A stretch of DNA of 64,000 bases from Tenrec ecaudatus (taxonomy: Eukaryota > Chordata > Mammalia > Afrosoricida > Tenrecidae), in contig NC_134545.1 of the NCBI RefSeq assembly GCF_050624435.1, forward strand, positions 85,340,063 through 85,404,062, given 5' to 3'. Made by a program: the position numbers and the translations under genes. Numbering within the stretch: position 1 is the first letter of the stretch; each line of letters starts with the position of its first letter. This document shows positions 30,741-41,360 of the stretch, one piece after another. Under the pieces are notes generated by a model, which saw only the letters and a program-made list of their open reading frames with translations, did not search any database and was not told the origin of the DNA.

Positions 30741-31534
30741 CTTGGCCATGTGGCTCCGGGGAGCCCCAGCTCCATGTCCCCTTGCCCTCTCCGTTCCTCC
30801 CTCCTTTTACCTCTCACTTCAGGCTCAGTCAACAAGTCCATCATGAGACTTCTTGAACTGAAAGAGGACAGCCCGTTCTGGGACTCTTGGAGGCCAAATC
30901 TGGCTGGGGGAAGGACCCAAGGTTGTGGTGGTTGGGGACACCAGATTTGTGGGGTTAGAGAAGCAGAAGAGCTTCCTGGAATTGGTCGGTGGGGCTGTCA
31001 GGGCCCTTCCTCCCAGAAGCCCCAGGCAGCCCGGGCTGGGCCTGTGGGGCAGTGTGCTGAGATAGGGCCATTTGTCCTGAGACAATGGCAGAGAAGGGGT
31101 CTCTGAGCGGCTGTTGAGAGCCAATTTGTAGTGGTGATGGCGGAGGTTAGTCCAAAGGCTGGGAACAGCTGGAGCTCCGGGTGACTGATGGGTGGGCCCA
31201 GGAGAGGGGCTATTGGTCTGCCAGACACAATGGCCCTCCTGACTCAAGGGTGGGGCCCATCAGAATCATTAAGTGCTGAAGATGGGAGCCTGCCCACTTC
31301 AGATGGGACCAGGGGCTGGGGGGAGAGGTCAGGAGTCTGCCCCTCCTTCCCTCCCCCCTCCTGGCAGCCCCTCCTCCACCCTCAGTACTTATTCTGGGAA
31401 CCTCACCCACACCTCATTATCATTTTATTTGCATAGATGGCCCACTTTGACTTCCTGGTGTCTGGTTGGACTCCTTTTGGCGTCTGAGCTCCTCTCGGAT
31501 TTGGTCTGGTCAGGTTTGAGGACCCTGGTGTTGC

Positions 31535-31700
31535 CATAGGTTCAGCGTCGGGCTGCTAACTATACGATCAGTCGTTCAAACCAGCCAACCATTGCGAAGG
31601 AAAGAGGAGGCTTTGTGTTTCCTGGAAACACACAGGGGCAGTTCTGCTCTGTCCTAGGCTCATCTGAGTCACAATTGACCGAGTTCATTTGTTTGTTTGG
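31535..31700 (-). mobile_element. AfroSINE, antisense
   Basis: CAGCGTCGGGCTGCTAACTA, GATCAGTCGTTCAAACCAGC, GAAAGAGGAGGCTTTGTGTT, GGGGCAGTTCTGCTCTGTCC and AATTGACCGAGTTCATTTG. Confidence 0.8.
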
Positions 31701-31954
31701 CTCTGGGGGTCAACCTCCACGGGGGTCATCTTCCCCATCCCTTTGGGGGTCTAATGCCTCACCCTCAGTGTATTATCCAGCCAAAGACTTCATCCACTTC
31801 TTTGCCTCGGCTCAGGACCACAAAGGGGAGTCCCTTTCCTTCCAAAAGGGGCAAATCGAGGCCGAGGGTGGTGACTTCTGTTCCCTCCCGTCCCCCAACT
31901 TTCCTTCCTTCCTGTGCAAGATGCCTACTTCCCCCGGGACGGGACAGTGAGAGT

Positions 31955-32330
31955 GGAGAAGCCCGCCCTCCCCAGGCCAGGACGCCCCTCCTGCGCTCCA
32001 CAGGCGAGGGAAGCAGTGACCCGGCCAGGTGGTGATGATGCGGCCGGCCGCGCTGGTCACTCTTGGCCGCTCCTCGCGCGCAGCTCGACCCCCCTCGCAT
32101 GGGTCACGGCGCCGCCAAAACTCCCTGACACAGAAACGCTGCGGGGCCTGCGTGTGTCGAGAACAATCCTCCGCCTGATGGGAAGCGACAGCTCCGCTCC
32201 GCCTCCGCTCCCCGCCGGCTGCTCCGCAGCTCCTCCCCGCGCCAAGCCGCGTGCGCTCCGGGTGGCCCCCAGGACCAGCGCCCCGCGGGATCACCCCGAG
32301 CCCCCCAAGCCTGCCCTGGCCCTGGGCGGG
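31955..32330. promoter_or_regulatory. CpG island 2
   Basis: GATGCGGCCGGCCGCGCTGG and GCTCCTCGCGCGCAGCTCGA sit in about 375 bp with high CpG density. Both strands carry long Arg/Pro/Gly/Ala-rich open frames (about 210 and 235 codons) that overlap, which argues for composition rather than coding. Confidence 0.7.
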
Positions 32331-32667
32331 AGGAGTGGAGGACAGAGAGGCCATCAGGAAGGGGCGCACCTGGCAGGAGCTAGGTCCAGTGCTGGACCTC
32401 AAAAGATGGGTGGGGTTGGGGTGCCTGGCCAGGCACGGGGACCCAGGCCAAGGCCCAGGAGCCGCATGCGCAGTACGCATCCTGTTCCCTTGCATAAAAA
32501 GAAAGAAAACTCTCCACATGGAGAAGGGCCCTCCTTTTTCCTGTGAGGTGACCAGGTCTTCCCCCTTTCCTTTGACTTATCTCTACCTCCTGGTTTTCTT
32601 TGTCTTCTGGCTGGTTTGTTTACAATTAATTAACCGGGTGTCTTTCCCCCCCCTCCTTAGAAATAAA

Positions 32668-32797
32668 AAAAACCTCAACATAGGGCAAAGAATGTACAGA
32701 TGTGCTTTATACAATTGATTTATGTATATGTATGGATTGTGATAAGAGTTGTATGAGTCCCTAATAAAATGTTAAAACAAAAACAAAAACCTCAACA
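32668..32797 (+). mobile_element. Short L1-type 3' end with target-site duplication
   Basis: About 104 bp of L1 tail (32681-32784; CAGATGTGCTTTATACAATT, GTGATAAGAGTTGTATGAGT, AATAAAATG and a CAAAAACAAAAAC tail) lies between direct repeats of AAAACCTCAACA (ending at 32680 and at 32796). This is a very short, clean target-primed insertion. Confidence 0.75.
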
Positions 32798-33790
32798 AAG
32801 CCCACATGGAAGAAGCACACCAGCCTGCATGATCACAAGGTGTCAAAGGGATCAATTATTAGGCATCAAAGAACAAAAAATCATATCATATCATTGTGTG
32901 CTCACCTCCCTGATACGATTGCTGAAGACAAATGGGTGCATAAGCAAATGTGTGGAAGAAAGCTGATGGTGCCCGGCTATCAAAAGATATAGCATCTGGG
33001 GTCTTAAAGGCTTGAAGGTAAACAAGCGGTCATCTAGCACAAAAGCAACAAAGCCCACATGGAAGAAGCACACCAGCCTGTGCGATCACGAGGTGTTGAA
33101 GGGATCAGGTATCAGAACAAAAAAAATCATATAATTGTGAATGAGGGAGGGAGTACAGAGTGGAGACCCAAAGCCCATTTGTAGGCCATTGGACATCCCC
33201 TTACAGAAGGGTCTCGGAGAGGAAACAGTCAGTCAAGGTGCAATGTAGCAATGATGAAACATAAAACTTTCCTCTAGTTCCTAAATGCTTCCTTCCACCC
33301 CCCACCCCCTGCTATCATGATCCCAATTCTACCTCACAAATCTGGCTAGACCAGAGGATGTACACTGGTACAGATAGGAACTGGAAACACAGAGACACCA
33401 GGGTGGATGATTCCTTCAGGACCAGTGGTGTGAGTAGTGATACTGGGAGGGTGGGTTGGGAATGGGGAACTGATTACAAGGATCTACATATAGCCTCCTC
33501 TCTGGGGGATGGACAACAGAAAAGTGGGTGAAGGGACAACAGAAAAGTGGGTAAAGGGAGATGTCGGACAGTGCAAGATATAACAAATAATAGTTTATAA
33601 ATTATGAGGGAGGGGGGAGCGGAGAGAGGGGGCAAAAAATGAGGAACTTATGCCAGGGGCTTGGGTGGGGAGCAGATGTCTTGAGAATGATGAGGGCGAT
33701 AAATGTACAAATGTGCTTTACACAATTGATGTATGTATGGATTGTGATAAGAGTTGTATGAGCCCCTAATAAAATGATTAACAAAATAAA
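32796..33790 (+). mobile_element. L1-type 3' UTR, internally duplicated
   Basis: About 1 kb of L1 3' UTR. CAACAAAGCCCACATGGAAG, AGCACACCAGCCTG and GAAGGGATCA-type blocks occur twice (from 32795 and from 33047), separated by the segment that normally lies upstream (GAAGAAAGCTGATGGTGCCC, ATATAGCATCTGGGGTCTTA). It then continues through GATGTACACTGGTACAGATA to the GATAAGAGTTGTATGAGCCC end with AATAAAATGATT. A 23-bp tandem duplication sits at 33511-33556. No ORF2 is attached. Confidence 0.85.
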
Positions 33791-33799
33791 AAAAATTTA

Positions 33800-34884
33800 A
33801 AAGCCAAGCAGAGAGCCAGCACCTGCACAGGAGAGGGAATCTAGTGCCCCTAAAGTGTTGAAAAGGTGAAGGAGTGATCCCTCTCAGCATGTTCTCAAGC
33901 AGGGACACTCGGAGACACTCGGAGGCATGCCAACATGCTGGCGGCACACATGAGACACACACGTGTGCATGTATTCACACTCCTGGACACACATCTTTGA
34001 GTTACCGCTCCCCAGGAACACACTCTCTCAGCCCCAGGCACCATGGGTGCTGTGACCCTCGCCCCTCCCCCGGATTCTGACACCCTGTCACAGCTCTGGG
34101 TGAATCGGACCATCCACACATCTACATCATACGCTGTCATTGCTTGGAGTCTCATCTACAAGAAGGTCCTCTTCACCTTAGGTGACCTGGTGGGATCTTC
34201 AGCTCTTCTCACCTGGCCCCAACCTCCTCCTTGCTATGGGCCTCAAATGGCTGCCTTTCTTCTGCCCAAGGCTCCTACCCCACTTCTTGATCTTGAGCTT
34301 CAAAGGAAATCTGAACCTGCCTCATGTCTAGATTTGGTGGGAAGACCAGTGTGGAGGGAGCAAGGCCTGAGAGAGTAAGGAAGGGACCCTCTTACCCAGC
34401 CCCATTGCCCCCCAAAGGAGGTGTATGTAGGCTCCCTGAAGAGCTGCCCTGCTCAGCTCCACAGCCAAGCCACCTCCTGTTTCTCTCCTAGCCCAACCAG
34501 ACCCATCCCTTGCCGTCTGCCTCTGCCCCAGGCCCAGTTCCCTCAGGAAGCTTCCACTCCAGCTTAAGGCCTTGCTTCCCCAAGGCAGAGCCTCCAAGGC
34601 ACTCCTCCCTTGTGCCTTCCTGCATTCTCCTCAGGGGTTCCGATCTTGTGGGCTCCTATTAAACAGAGGTGGGTCACCTCTCCATCTTGCACCCCCCACC
34701 CTGATGCATGCCTAAGCAGTCCTTCCACAGCCCCTGGGAGGGGGTGCAGGTAAATGAGCAGAAGGACATTTGTGAATGTCTTTGTTGTTGAGGGTGTGAG
34801 TGAAGAGAGGTGGGAGCAGGGTAAAGGCCACCTCCTGCTTCCTTTGTGAAAGGACAGGGCTCTCCCTGCAGCCATGCTGTGAGG
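33800..34884. other. No recognised feature
   Basis: Repeat-poor, GC-moderate DNA with short unrecognised open frames. Nothing supports a gene. Confidence 0.4.
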
Positions 34885-34995
34885 CAGGTGTTCATTATAT
34901 AAAGGAACTAAGGCTCAGCAAAGGTCTAGTATTTCCCTGAGGTCACAAGGCTGTGGGTGGCAGAGCTGGCCAGGCTGTCAGACTCAAAGGCCCAG
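34885..34995 (-). repeat. MIR SINE fragment
   Basis: AGGAACTAAGGCTCAGCAAA, GGTCTAGTATTTCCCTGAGG and TCACAAGGCTGTGGGTGGCA. Confidence 0.6.
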
Positions 34996-35524
34996 AAGGC
35001 CCTCCACCGCTTCCGCCTGCTGCCTTATGGCCCGGGGAGGTGTGGCTGTGACTGATCATGCTTTCTGATAACACTGTTGCTTACCCCACCCCCACCCCCC
35101 AATTGCTTCTCTGGGATGAGGGTGCCTCTGGTCCCCTCTGCATAAGGTGTCTTAGGCCTCTCTCCTTCTCTTCCCAAACCCTTTCTTGGGCCCTATCCCT
35201 CCTTGGGCCTTCCTGGTATCTCTGATGCTGGGATCACCATCTATCTCCTCAGTGTCCGTCCTTTTGGTTTTGGACGTCTTTCTAGGAGCAAAGATGCAGT
35301 GACTGCCATCTTGGTTCCACCTCTTTCGTCACAAGTCCTCTCTGCCCTCAGTTTCCCTTGGTGTGTGTGGTACAGCAGGGTTAGAGTAGGCGATCTCTGG
35401 AACTCCTCCCACACCAACAACCGGGGGCTTCAGTCTCTAGTGAAGAAGGCAGAAATGAGCGCCTGACTCAGCCCAGCCTGTACCACCCCCAAGACCCTCA
35501 AGAGAGGTTCAGGCTCAGAGAGGC

Positions 35525-35645
35525 CTGGGAAAAGCTGTGAATTAATTACCATCAGACCTCCGGCCGTTGTTCATCTTTGTAAACAAACATTTTAATATGC
35601 AGTAATTAATTACATCTGCCACACGGACCCTCCTCTCCGCCATCC
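35525..35645. promoter_or_regulatory. Candidate conserved enhancer, paired homeodomain and forkhead motifs
   Basis: AATTAATTACCATCAGACCT at 35540 and GTAATTAATTACATCTGCC at 35602 flank CATCTTTGTAAACAAACATT (35572-35591). Two TAATTAATTA-type dimers about 60 bp apart surround a perfect forkhead core TGTAAACAAA. The spacing and motif quality suggest an enhancer; conservation not tested. Confidence 0.55.
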
Positions 35646-36204
35646 TTCTTCAGCCTTTCTTCTCCTCACCCTGAACTAACCTCCTCCTCCCAGTTGAGAC
35701 CTGAGAACCCAGGCAGGGGCCCTCCATGCCGCCCACATTCTTCAGGGGTCACCCCCACCCCCAGCCAGATGCAGGTGCTTGCATCTGCCTTGTAACTCCC
35801 TAGCTTTTTGTTCCTTCTTCAGCTTCTCCGTCTTTCTGACAGCCCTTTGTCTCTAGTTCCCTCTGCCTGGATTAACAGTGGGAAGCCAGAGGCTCTCCCT
35901 GGGGTGAGATGTGCGATGGCGCTGTGGGAGGAAGCCAAGGGGCTGCCCCAGGGAGCTGAACACAGCGTTTCAGCTCCTCAGCGGACCAGAAGCAGGCTAA
36001 CCCCAAACCCAATAGAGACACTGGTTCAGGAGCCCCCTCCCCACCCTCAGAGCTTCTGCCTCCGTTCTCCCGGACCCCAGTCCCTCCTCTTAGCCCACTT
36101 TCCACCTCTGAGTAGGTCTATCTGAAAACACCCAGAGGGGGGCACACCGACCCAGGAGAAGCCACCTGGTCCAGTCACAATGGCCAGAAGTATCGTCATT
36201 GGAC

Positions 36205-37110
36205 CCTCCTTCCGCGGCTCCCCACCCGGCCTCCGGCCTGGGGGGCTTGGAGCAGGGGCGAGGGTGCGAAGCAGGCCGGCCTGGCGACTTGGGCTCGTGG
36301 GGAGCGGCCCCGCCTGGGGAAGGGAGCGGTCTCCTTTCGAAGGAGGATCCAGCGTCCAGCTCGGAGCCCAGTGGGCGGCCGGGAGAGTCGCGGGAGCGGG
36401 CCCAGAGGCCCGGGCCCCAGGCGGCGGGGTGTGGGGAGCGGGCGGCCGGGCTGGGCTCGGGCCGCGGGCAGCGTGCGGAGGGAGCAGCGGCGGCGCGCGG
36501 GGCGAGCCGGGAGCGCGGTGGGCGGGTGCGGCGGCGCCACCAGGCGTGGCGCCGGGAACGGAGCAGAATGAAATGCAGATGCAAACCGTGCTCGTAAGAG
36601 TTTCCTCTCTCTCCCCATCTGCCAAAGCCGAGATTTTAATCTTTAATCCATGAGCAATCAGCGAGCAGCGGCGAATGGCACATTACAGATGTTTTACTGT
36701 CGCGGGCGCTCGCAGCTTCCGCGCTCCGCACAGGCGCGCCGGGCGCCCGCCCCCTCGCCTCCCCCGGGTCCTGCTTCCTCGGCCCTCCCCAGGTCCCCGC
36801 TTAACGTCACCCTCCCCACCCGCAAGCCCCGGGCCCGCTGGCGGAGCAGGGAACGGGAACGGGAGCATTAACCCTTTCCCGGCGAGGGTCCTCCCAGGGC
36901 ACTGTGGGGGGCTGGCCGAGGGCGGGGGTGTCACTCAGCATTGCTCTCGGGAGGATTCTTGGCCAGGTCCCCGTCCAGGTTCAGGGGCGTGGAAAATACT
37001 GGGACCGAGACCGTCGAGTGTCCCGCTGCCGAACCCTCCCCCTCCCTCTCCCACCCGCTACCCGGACCCCAGCGTCTGGGCCGCTCGCGGCTCTGGCGAT
37101 TAGCGCTCCA
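36205..37110. promoter_or_regulatory. CpG island 3
   Basis: Very CpG-dense from 36210 to 36560 (GGGAGCAGCGGCGGCGCGCG) and again 36700-36850, with GC boxes such as GGGGCGGGG-like elements. Arg/Gly/Pro-rich frames open in five of six readings reflect composition. It encloses the AT-rich element at 36560-36720. Confidence 0.75.
36560..36720. promoter_or_regulatory. Candidate conserved element inside CpG island 3
   Basis: GCAGAATGAAATGCAGATGC, AAACCGTGCTCGTAAGAG, GAGATTTTAATCTTTAATCC, ATGAGCAATCAGCGAGCAGC and CATTACAGATGTTTTACTGT. A sudden AT-rich block in the middle of the island, with TTTTAATC and TTTAATCC cores. Confidence 0.5.
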
Positions 37111-37569
37111 GATGTTTGGTTGCGCTGTGGCTCCGTTTTCCAGATGTTGGGTACCTCTGTCTTCACGTGTGGGGCCGCCAACTCCACTCGAGTGGCCAGA
37201 TCTGGCAGGCCCTAGGGAAATCCGGCGAGATACTGTCTTCAGGACCAGCCTCTACAATCTCCCCTCACTTATGGCGTGGGTCCTGTCTCTTCTAAGATAA
37301 GAGCATTGGGCCCGCCCTTTCCTGGAACGTGTGAGCAAGAAGAGGAGACCTGGGCTGTAATCCTGGTCACATCCGGTTTTTTCTTTTCTTCTTTCTTTTT
37401 TGGGGGAGGGGTGGTCACATCCTTTTCAAACCTTGAGTCCAGTGTGTTCCTCTGAGTCCCCAGAGGATTTCCCTCGCCCCCCCCCCCCCGAGAAAACCCC
37501 CCAGCTCAGATATCACAGGGCTCGGAGCAGTTTCAGCTATCTGTTTGTAAAGAAACAATTGCGTGGCTT

Positions 37570-37702
37570 TTTATGATCATCTGCCCCTTCTACCAGACCA
37601 TAAGTTCCGTGAGGTCAAGGACTATGTGTGTCATCACTGTGTCGAGACCAGGGCCTGACACATAGTAGGTGCTCAACAGATACTTGTTGGCAGAATGAGT
37701 GT
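37570..37702 (+). repeat. L2 LINE 3' end
   Basis: ACCATAAGTTCCGTGAGGTC, AAGGACTATGTGTGTCATCA and CCTGACACATAGTAGGTGCT, then CAACAGATACTTGTTGG. Confidence 0.85.
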
Positions 37703-37934
37703 GGTTCCCCTGTGGTCTAGGATTACTGTCAACTGCCAATATCATTGAAGAGAGGCCGGGTACTCCACAACCTATCACCACTCTCCCTCATCCCTCAGGG
37801 AACAGGGAACCCGGAACCAACAACTCATTTTTATTTTCTTCCCATTATGACAGGTCTCTCCGACCAGATTGAAGGGAATTCCAGGACATAAGTGTGTTGG
37901 TACTGATGCAGGGCTCACCAGGCCTTTTCTCTCT

Positions 37935-38147
37935 CAAACAAAGAACCAAATTCACTGCCCTAGAGTCAATTCTGACTCCTATTGGTCCTATTGGTTTAGA
38001 GCAGAACTGCCCCCTTTGGTTTGCCAAGGCTGTCATTCTTTATGGGAGTAGAAAGCCTCATCTTTCTCCCGCAGAACTGCAGGAGGTTTCAAACCACGGA
38101 CCTTGTGCTTAGCCGCCCAGTGTGTAATCCGATATACCAGGGTTCTT
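37935..38147 (+). mobile_element. AfroSINE
   Basis: AAACAAAGAACCAAATTCAC, TAGAGTCAATTCTGACTCCT, GAGCAGAACTGCCCCCTTTG, GGAGTAGAAAGCCTCATCTT, AGGTTTCAAACCACGGACCT and CGATATACCAGGGTTC: full length, sense. Confidence 0.92.
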
Positions 38148-38789
38148 TCCCCGCCCCCTCAGAGCCCCACTGATTTAGCCTTCGTTTCCAGATTTAGACA
38201 AGCCTCTAAGTGGGCCCTTCGCCTTGCAAGTCCACAGACCGCATTGGCCTCCCTCCTGGCACTCACACTCCCCACCCCCACTCCCAGGGTCTCCAAAAGT
38301 ACCTCCAATCCCAGCCCAAGGTCAAACTGGTCCCAAACCCCAGTTTCCTAACTAGCGTCCATCACAGGCTCTCCATCCAAATGGATTCGGATATTCTGAA
38401 AAAGAATAAATAAATAGATAAATAAACAATTAAGAGGAGAACGTGGAGAACAGGGATAAAGAGCTGGCAAACTGAAAAGTCAGAGAGGAAATCTAGAAAG
38501 ATAGTTACCAGAGACATAAGAGGCAGGGTCAGAGGGGTCAAGAAAATCTAAGACACAAAGCAAGAAACCAGGACTGTGGAGGCAGAGACCAGCAAGAGGA
38601 GGGTTAGAAGAGAGGGAGTGTGGAGTAGAAGGTGAAGATCCCGAGAGGTCATCAGGCCAGGCGCTTCTTCAGGCTCTCAGGGAGTGGGGGCGACAGGGTG
38701 TGAGGTCGTCAAAGGCTGAGGGTCTGAGACCATGCAGAGTAGGTTCGAGCCCAGGGCCAGCCTAGCCTGAGGTTGCCTTCTCCGCCACC

Positions 38790-39310
38790 GGGGCTGAGGC
38801 CAGAGGGCCCGCAGGCGGCCCTGAGCGGCGGCAGCAGCGGTGGAGAGGGAAGCCGAGTGAGAGGCAGCAGAGCCGCGTGTGTGTTTTTATTATTATTATT
38901 TCTGATTAAAGAGGAATTCATCTCGTATCTGCCTCCTGCCAGGGGCCGAGGCGCCGCCATTGGGGTTAACGGTGCGGAAGAATACAAAAAAATTTCATTG
39001 AGGAGGATTATAAAAGTTACTAGCTGGAACATTAACAGAAGAGTAACTTGTAAAAAATGCAATATTACAATATTCACAAGGACGGCAGAGCGTGGTAAAG
39101 CTATAAAATTCAACATTAAAATCTTCCACAGCCTAGATAACCTAGTTAACAAACATGGTATTGGAACTACTTTTCTTTTGGGGCTGAGGGATACGAGCCT
39201 GGGGGGCTGATCACAGCTGGGCGGTGACCAAGGGGGGCGGAGCAGCAGGGGCGCGAGGGGCGGGGCGCCCGGGGCCGGCCCCGCCCAGCCTGGGCCTCGG
39301 CCTCCTCCTC
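38790..39310. promoter_or_regulatory. CpG-rich flanks around a strong candidate conserved element
   Basis: Two short CpG-rich segments (38790-38870; 39190-39310 with GGCGCCCGGGGCCGGCCCCG) bracket an AT-rich core at about 38880-39190. The core has AATACAAAAAAATTTCATTG, GGATTATAAAAGTTACTAGC, AAAAATGCAATATTACAATA and TAACCTAGTTAACAAACATG. It stays open in one frame on each strand (145 codons plus, 207 codons minus), unusual for AT-rich DNA, yet neither translation resembles a known family. Best read as an ultraconserved-type element. Confidence 0.5.
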
Positions 39311-39474
39311 GGGAAAATGGGGACAATCCCATCTAACACTGAGGCATGCCTGCCTGAGGAAGCACTGGAAAAACTCCGATCGGGCTGTACACGCACATGG
39401 CTATTCTTTGTATGTGAGGCACAGATTGCTGCAGAACATACAGCGTGGATTTAGTCCTGCTGCAAGTGCAGGAT

Positions 39475-39675
39475 GGGGACGTATGTAACACACGTTGATC
39501 AAGGATTCCATGGGTCCTTTGGGCATGTTATCAAAAGAGAGCAGCCCCTGGAAAAGGGCATCATGCTTGGTCAAGTAAAAGGGCAGCGAAAAGGATGGAT
39601 GGACACGGTGGCTGCAACAATGGGCTCAAGCAAGGACAATTGTGAAGATGGTGCGGAGCACCATCCTGGAAATGC
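39475..39675 (+). mobile_element. RTE LINE 3' fragment
   Basis: Decodes GIMLGQVKGQRKGWMDTVAA, the C-terminal signature of RTE/BovB-type proteins (usually DIMLGK..G.R.RGR...RW.D). Preceded by TTCCATGGGTCCTTTGGGCA and CATGTTATCAAAAGAGAGCA. The 3' tail is lost. Confidence 0.8.
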
Positions 39676-39874
39676 CTCTGACACTTGTTTTCTGCTTTGG
39701 TTTCCCTTGACACTGCGTCTTCCTCTTCAAAGGGCACTGGTAATTGCATTGGGTACCTCACCTTAATGTTCGAGGCACTCACTCTGTTATACATGGGGTT
39801 GTAGTGAGTGCAGACTGGACAGCATCTAGCCACAGCATTTGTATTTGGGAGAAGAGCAGACGGTGCCACGGAGG

Positions 39875-40045
39875 AGCCTGACGGTTGGTGATTGACCTTG
39901 GCACCCGCCCAGCAGTTCCCTGGGAGAAAGGCCTGGTGACCTGCACATGTAAACATGACAGCCAAGAAAATCCTATAGGGCCCTTTGACTTTGCCACAAG
40001 GGTCACTCTGAGTTGGAATCCACTCGGTGGCATTTGAATGTACCC
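39875..40045 (-). mobile_element. AfroSINE, antisense
   Basis: GAAAGGCCTGGTGACCTGCA, GCCAAGAAAATCCTATAGGG, GGTCACTCTGAGTTGGAATC and CACTCGGTGGCATTTG: an older antisense AfroSINE. Confidence 0.7.
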
Positions 40046-40690
40046 AGGATGGGTGTGTGTGTACGTGTGCGCATTCTCAGAATGTGTGTGCAGAGACTCT
40101 ATGAATGTGCATAGTACCTGAGAGAATTTATATGTAAGGTCTATATCTATGAGTGCACAGGATGTTTGTGGATAAGATGAACATCTAAAAGGCACATGTA
40201 TTTGCTGAGCATATTGTGTATTGTACAGAACATGTACATCAAGACAGTCACAGTGTCTATCTTTGTGCAAGATGTGGTTTTACAGAAGATACATGTTTGC
40301 CTGGTACTTTATGCATATATGTGCAAGGTGCATGTGATACAACACATGTATGTGGTTTTGGATTTAGGGTATTTTTGCATTCAACTAGTATGTGCTGTGT
40401 GCATAAAGTATGCATTTATTTATAGCCTGGATATGGGACTATTTGCACAAAGTTATGTGTGGTCACACATGTACGTGTATGTGAGCAGGGGTGATGTTTG
40501 TCAATGTGTGTGCCAGGTATTTTGTGTGTATTTATAGACAGTAGTGCACATGTGTACATAAAGCACATGCATGTTATGGGCATGCATGTGTTTGTACCAT
40601 ATGTATATGAAAAATGCACAGAGAATGTGTGTATGATATCTGTATATGGAGGGTGGGTGTGTATCTGTAGGTACAGCAAACATAAGCACT
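40046..40690 (+). repeat. Degenerate TG/CATGT-rich minisatellite-like region
   Basis: About 640 bp in which TGTGTGT, CATGTA, TGCATGTG and TATGTG words recur without a fixed period, starting from a (GT)n run at 40052. Frames are open for about 110 codons on both strands (Cys/Val/Tyr-rich or His/Thr-rich), a composition effect. Confidence 0.7.
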
Positions 40691-40734
40691 TGTTTCTATC
40701 AGCCCTCCCTCCCCCCAAAATACTTGTAACAACA

Positions 40735-40870
40735 TGTGGTGATTTAAAACACAAACTCTGGAGACAAGGCTGCTTGGGGTTTAATTATGGGTCTGAAATG
40801 TACTGTGTGACAATGGGCAAAATACTGAGCCTCTAGCTGTTTTAGTTTCCCCTAACAAAAATATAGGGAT
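40735..40870 (+). repeat. MIR SINE
   Basis: CACAAACTCTGGAGACAAGG, CTGCTTGGGGTTTAATTATG, GTACTGTGTGACAATGGGCA and GAGCCTCTAGCTGTTTTAGT: a clear sense MIR. Confidence 0.85.
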
Positions 40871-40904
40871 AGAAATAGTACATTTTTCTTAGGGTTAGGT
40901 AAGT

Positions 40905-41360
40905 TCATATTTTTATGGTGGGCAGAATAATGACCTCCAGACATGTCCACATCTTAAGCCCCCGAACCTGTGAAAAGGCTATTTTATATGGTAAAAGGGA
41001 CTTTGAGGATGTGATCAAGCTCAGGAATTTAAGAGGAGAAGACAATTTTGGATTATCTGGGTGGACCCAATGCAATTACAAGGTCCCTTTGAAGAGGAGA
41101 CACAGTGTTGAGTGGAAACAAAACAAACAAATATTAGAGGAGGACATGGGACGACAGCAACCGACGGTGCAACCATGGGGCCACAAGCCAAGGGCTGCAG
41201 GAAGCCTCCGGAAGCCGGAAAAGGTCAAAAAATGGATTCCCCCAAAGCCTCCAGAAGAAACACAGTCCTACCAATTCCTTTTAGACACCGGAATGCCAGA
41301 ACTATGTGATCTATTGGTATTGTTAAGCCACAAAATTCATATACACTTGTGAAACGCTTA
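40905..41360 (+). mobile_element. MLT1-type MaLR LTR
   Basis: GGGCAGAATAATGACCTCCA, GACATGTCCACATCTTAAGC, GGTAAAAGGGACTTTGAGGA, TTTTGGATTATCTGGGTGGA, CCACAAGCCAAGGGCTGCAG, GAAGCCGGAAAAGGTCAAAA and TTGTTAAGCCACAAAATTC: one of the best-preserved old LTRs here. Confidence 0.88.

Noticed and set aside
36047..36653. Overlapping 130-190-codon frames in CpG island 3, considered as a transcription-factor exon
   Set aside because: No homeodomain, zinc-finger or other motif in any frame; nearly all frames are open.
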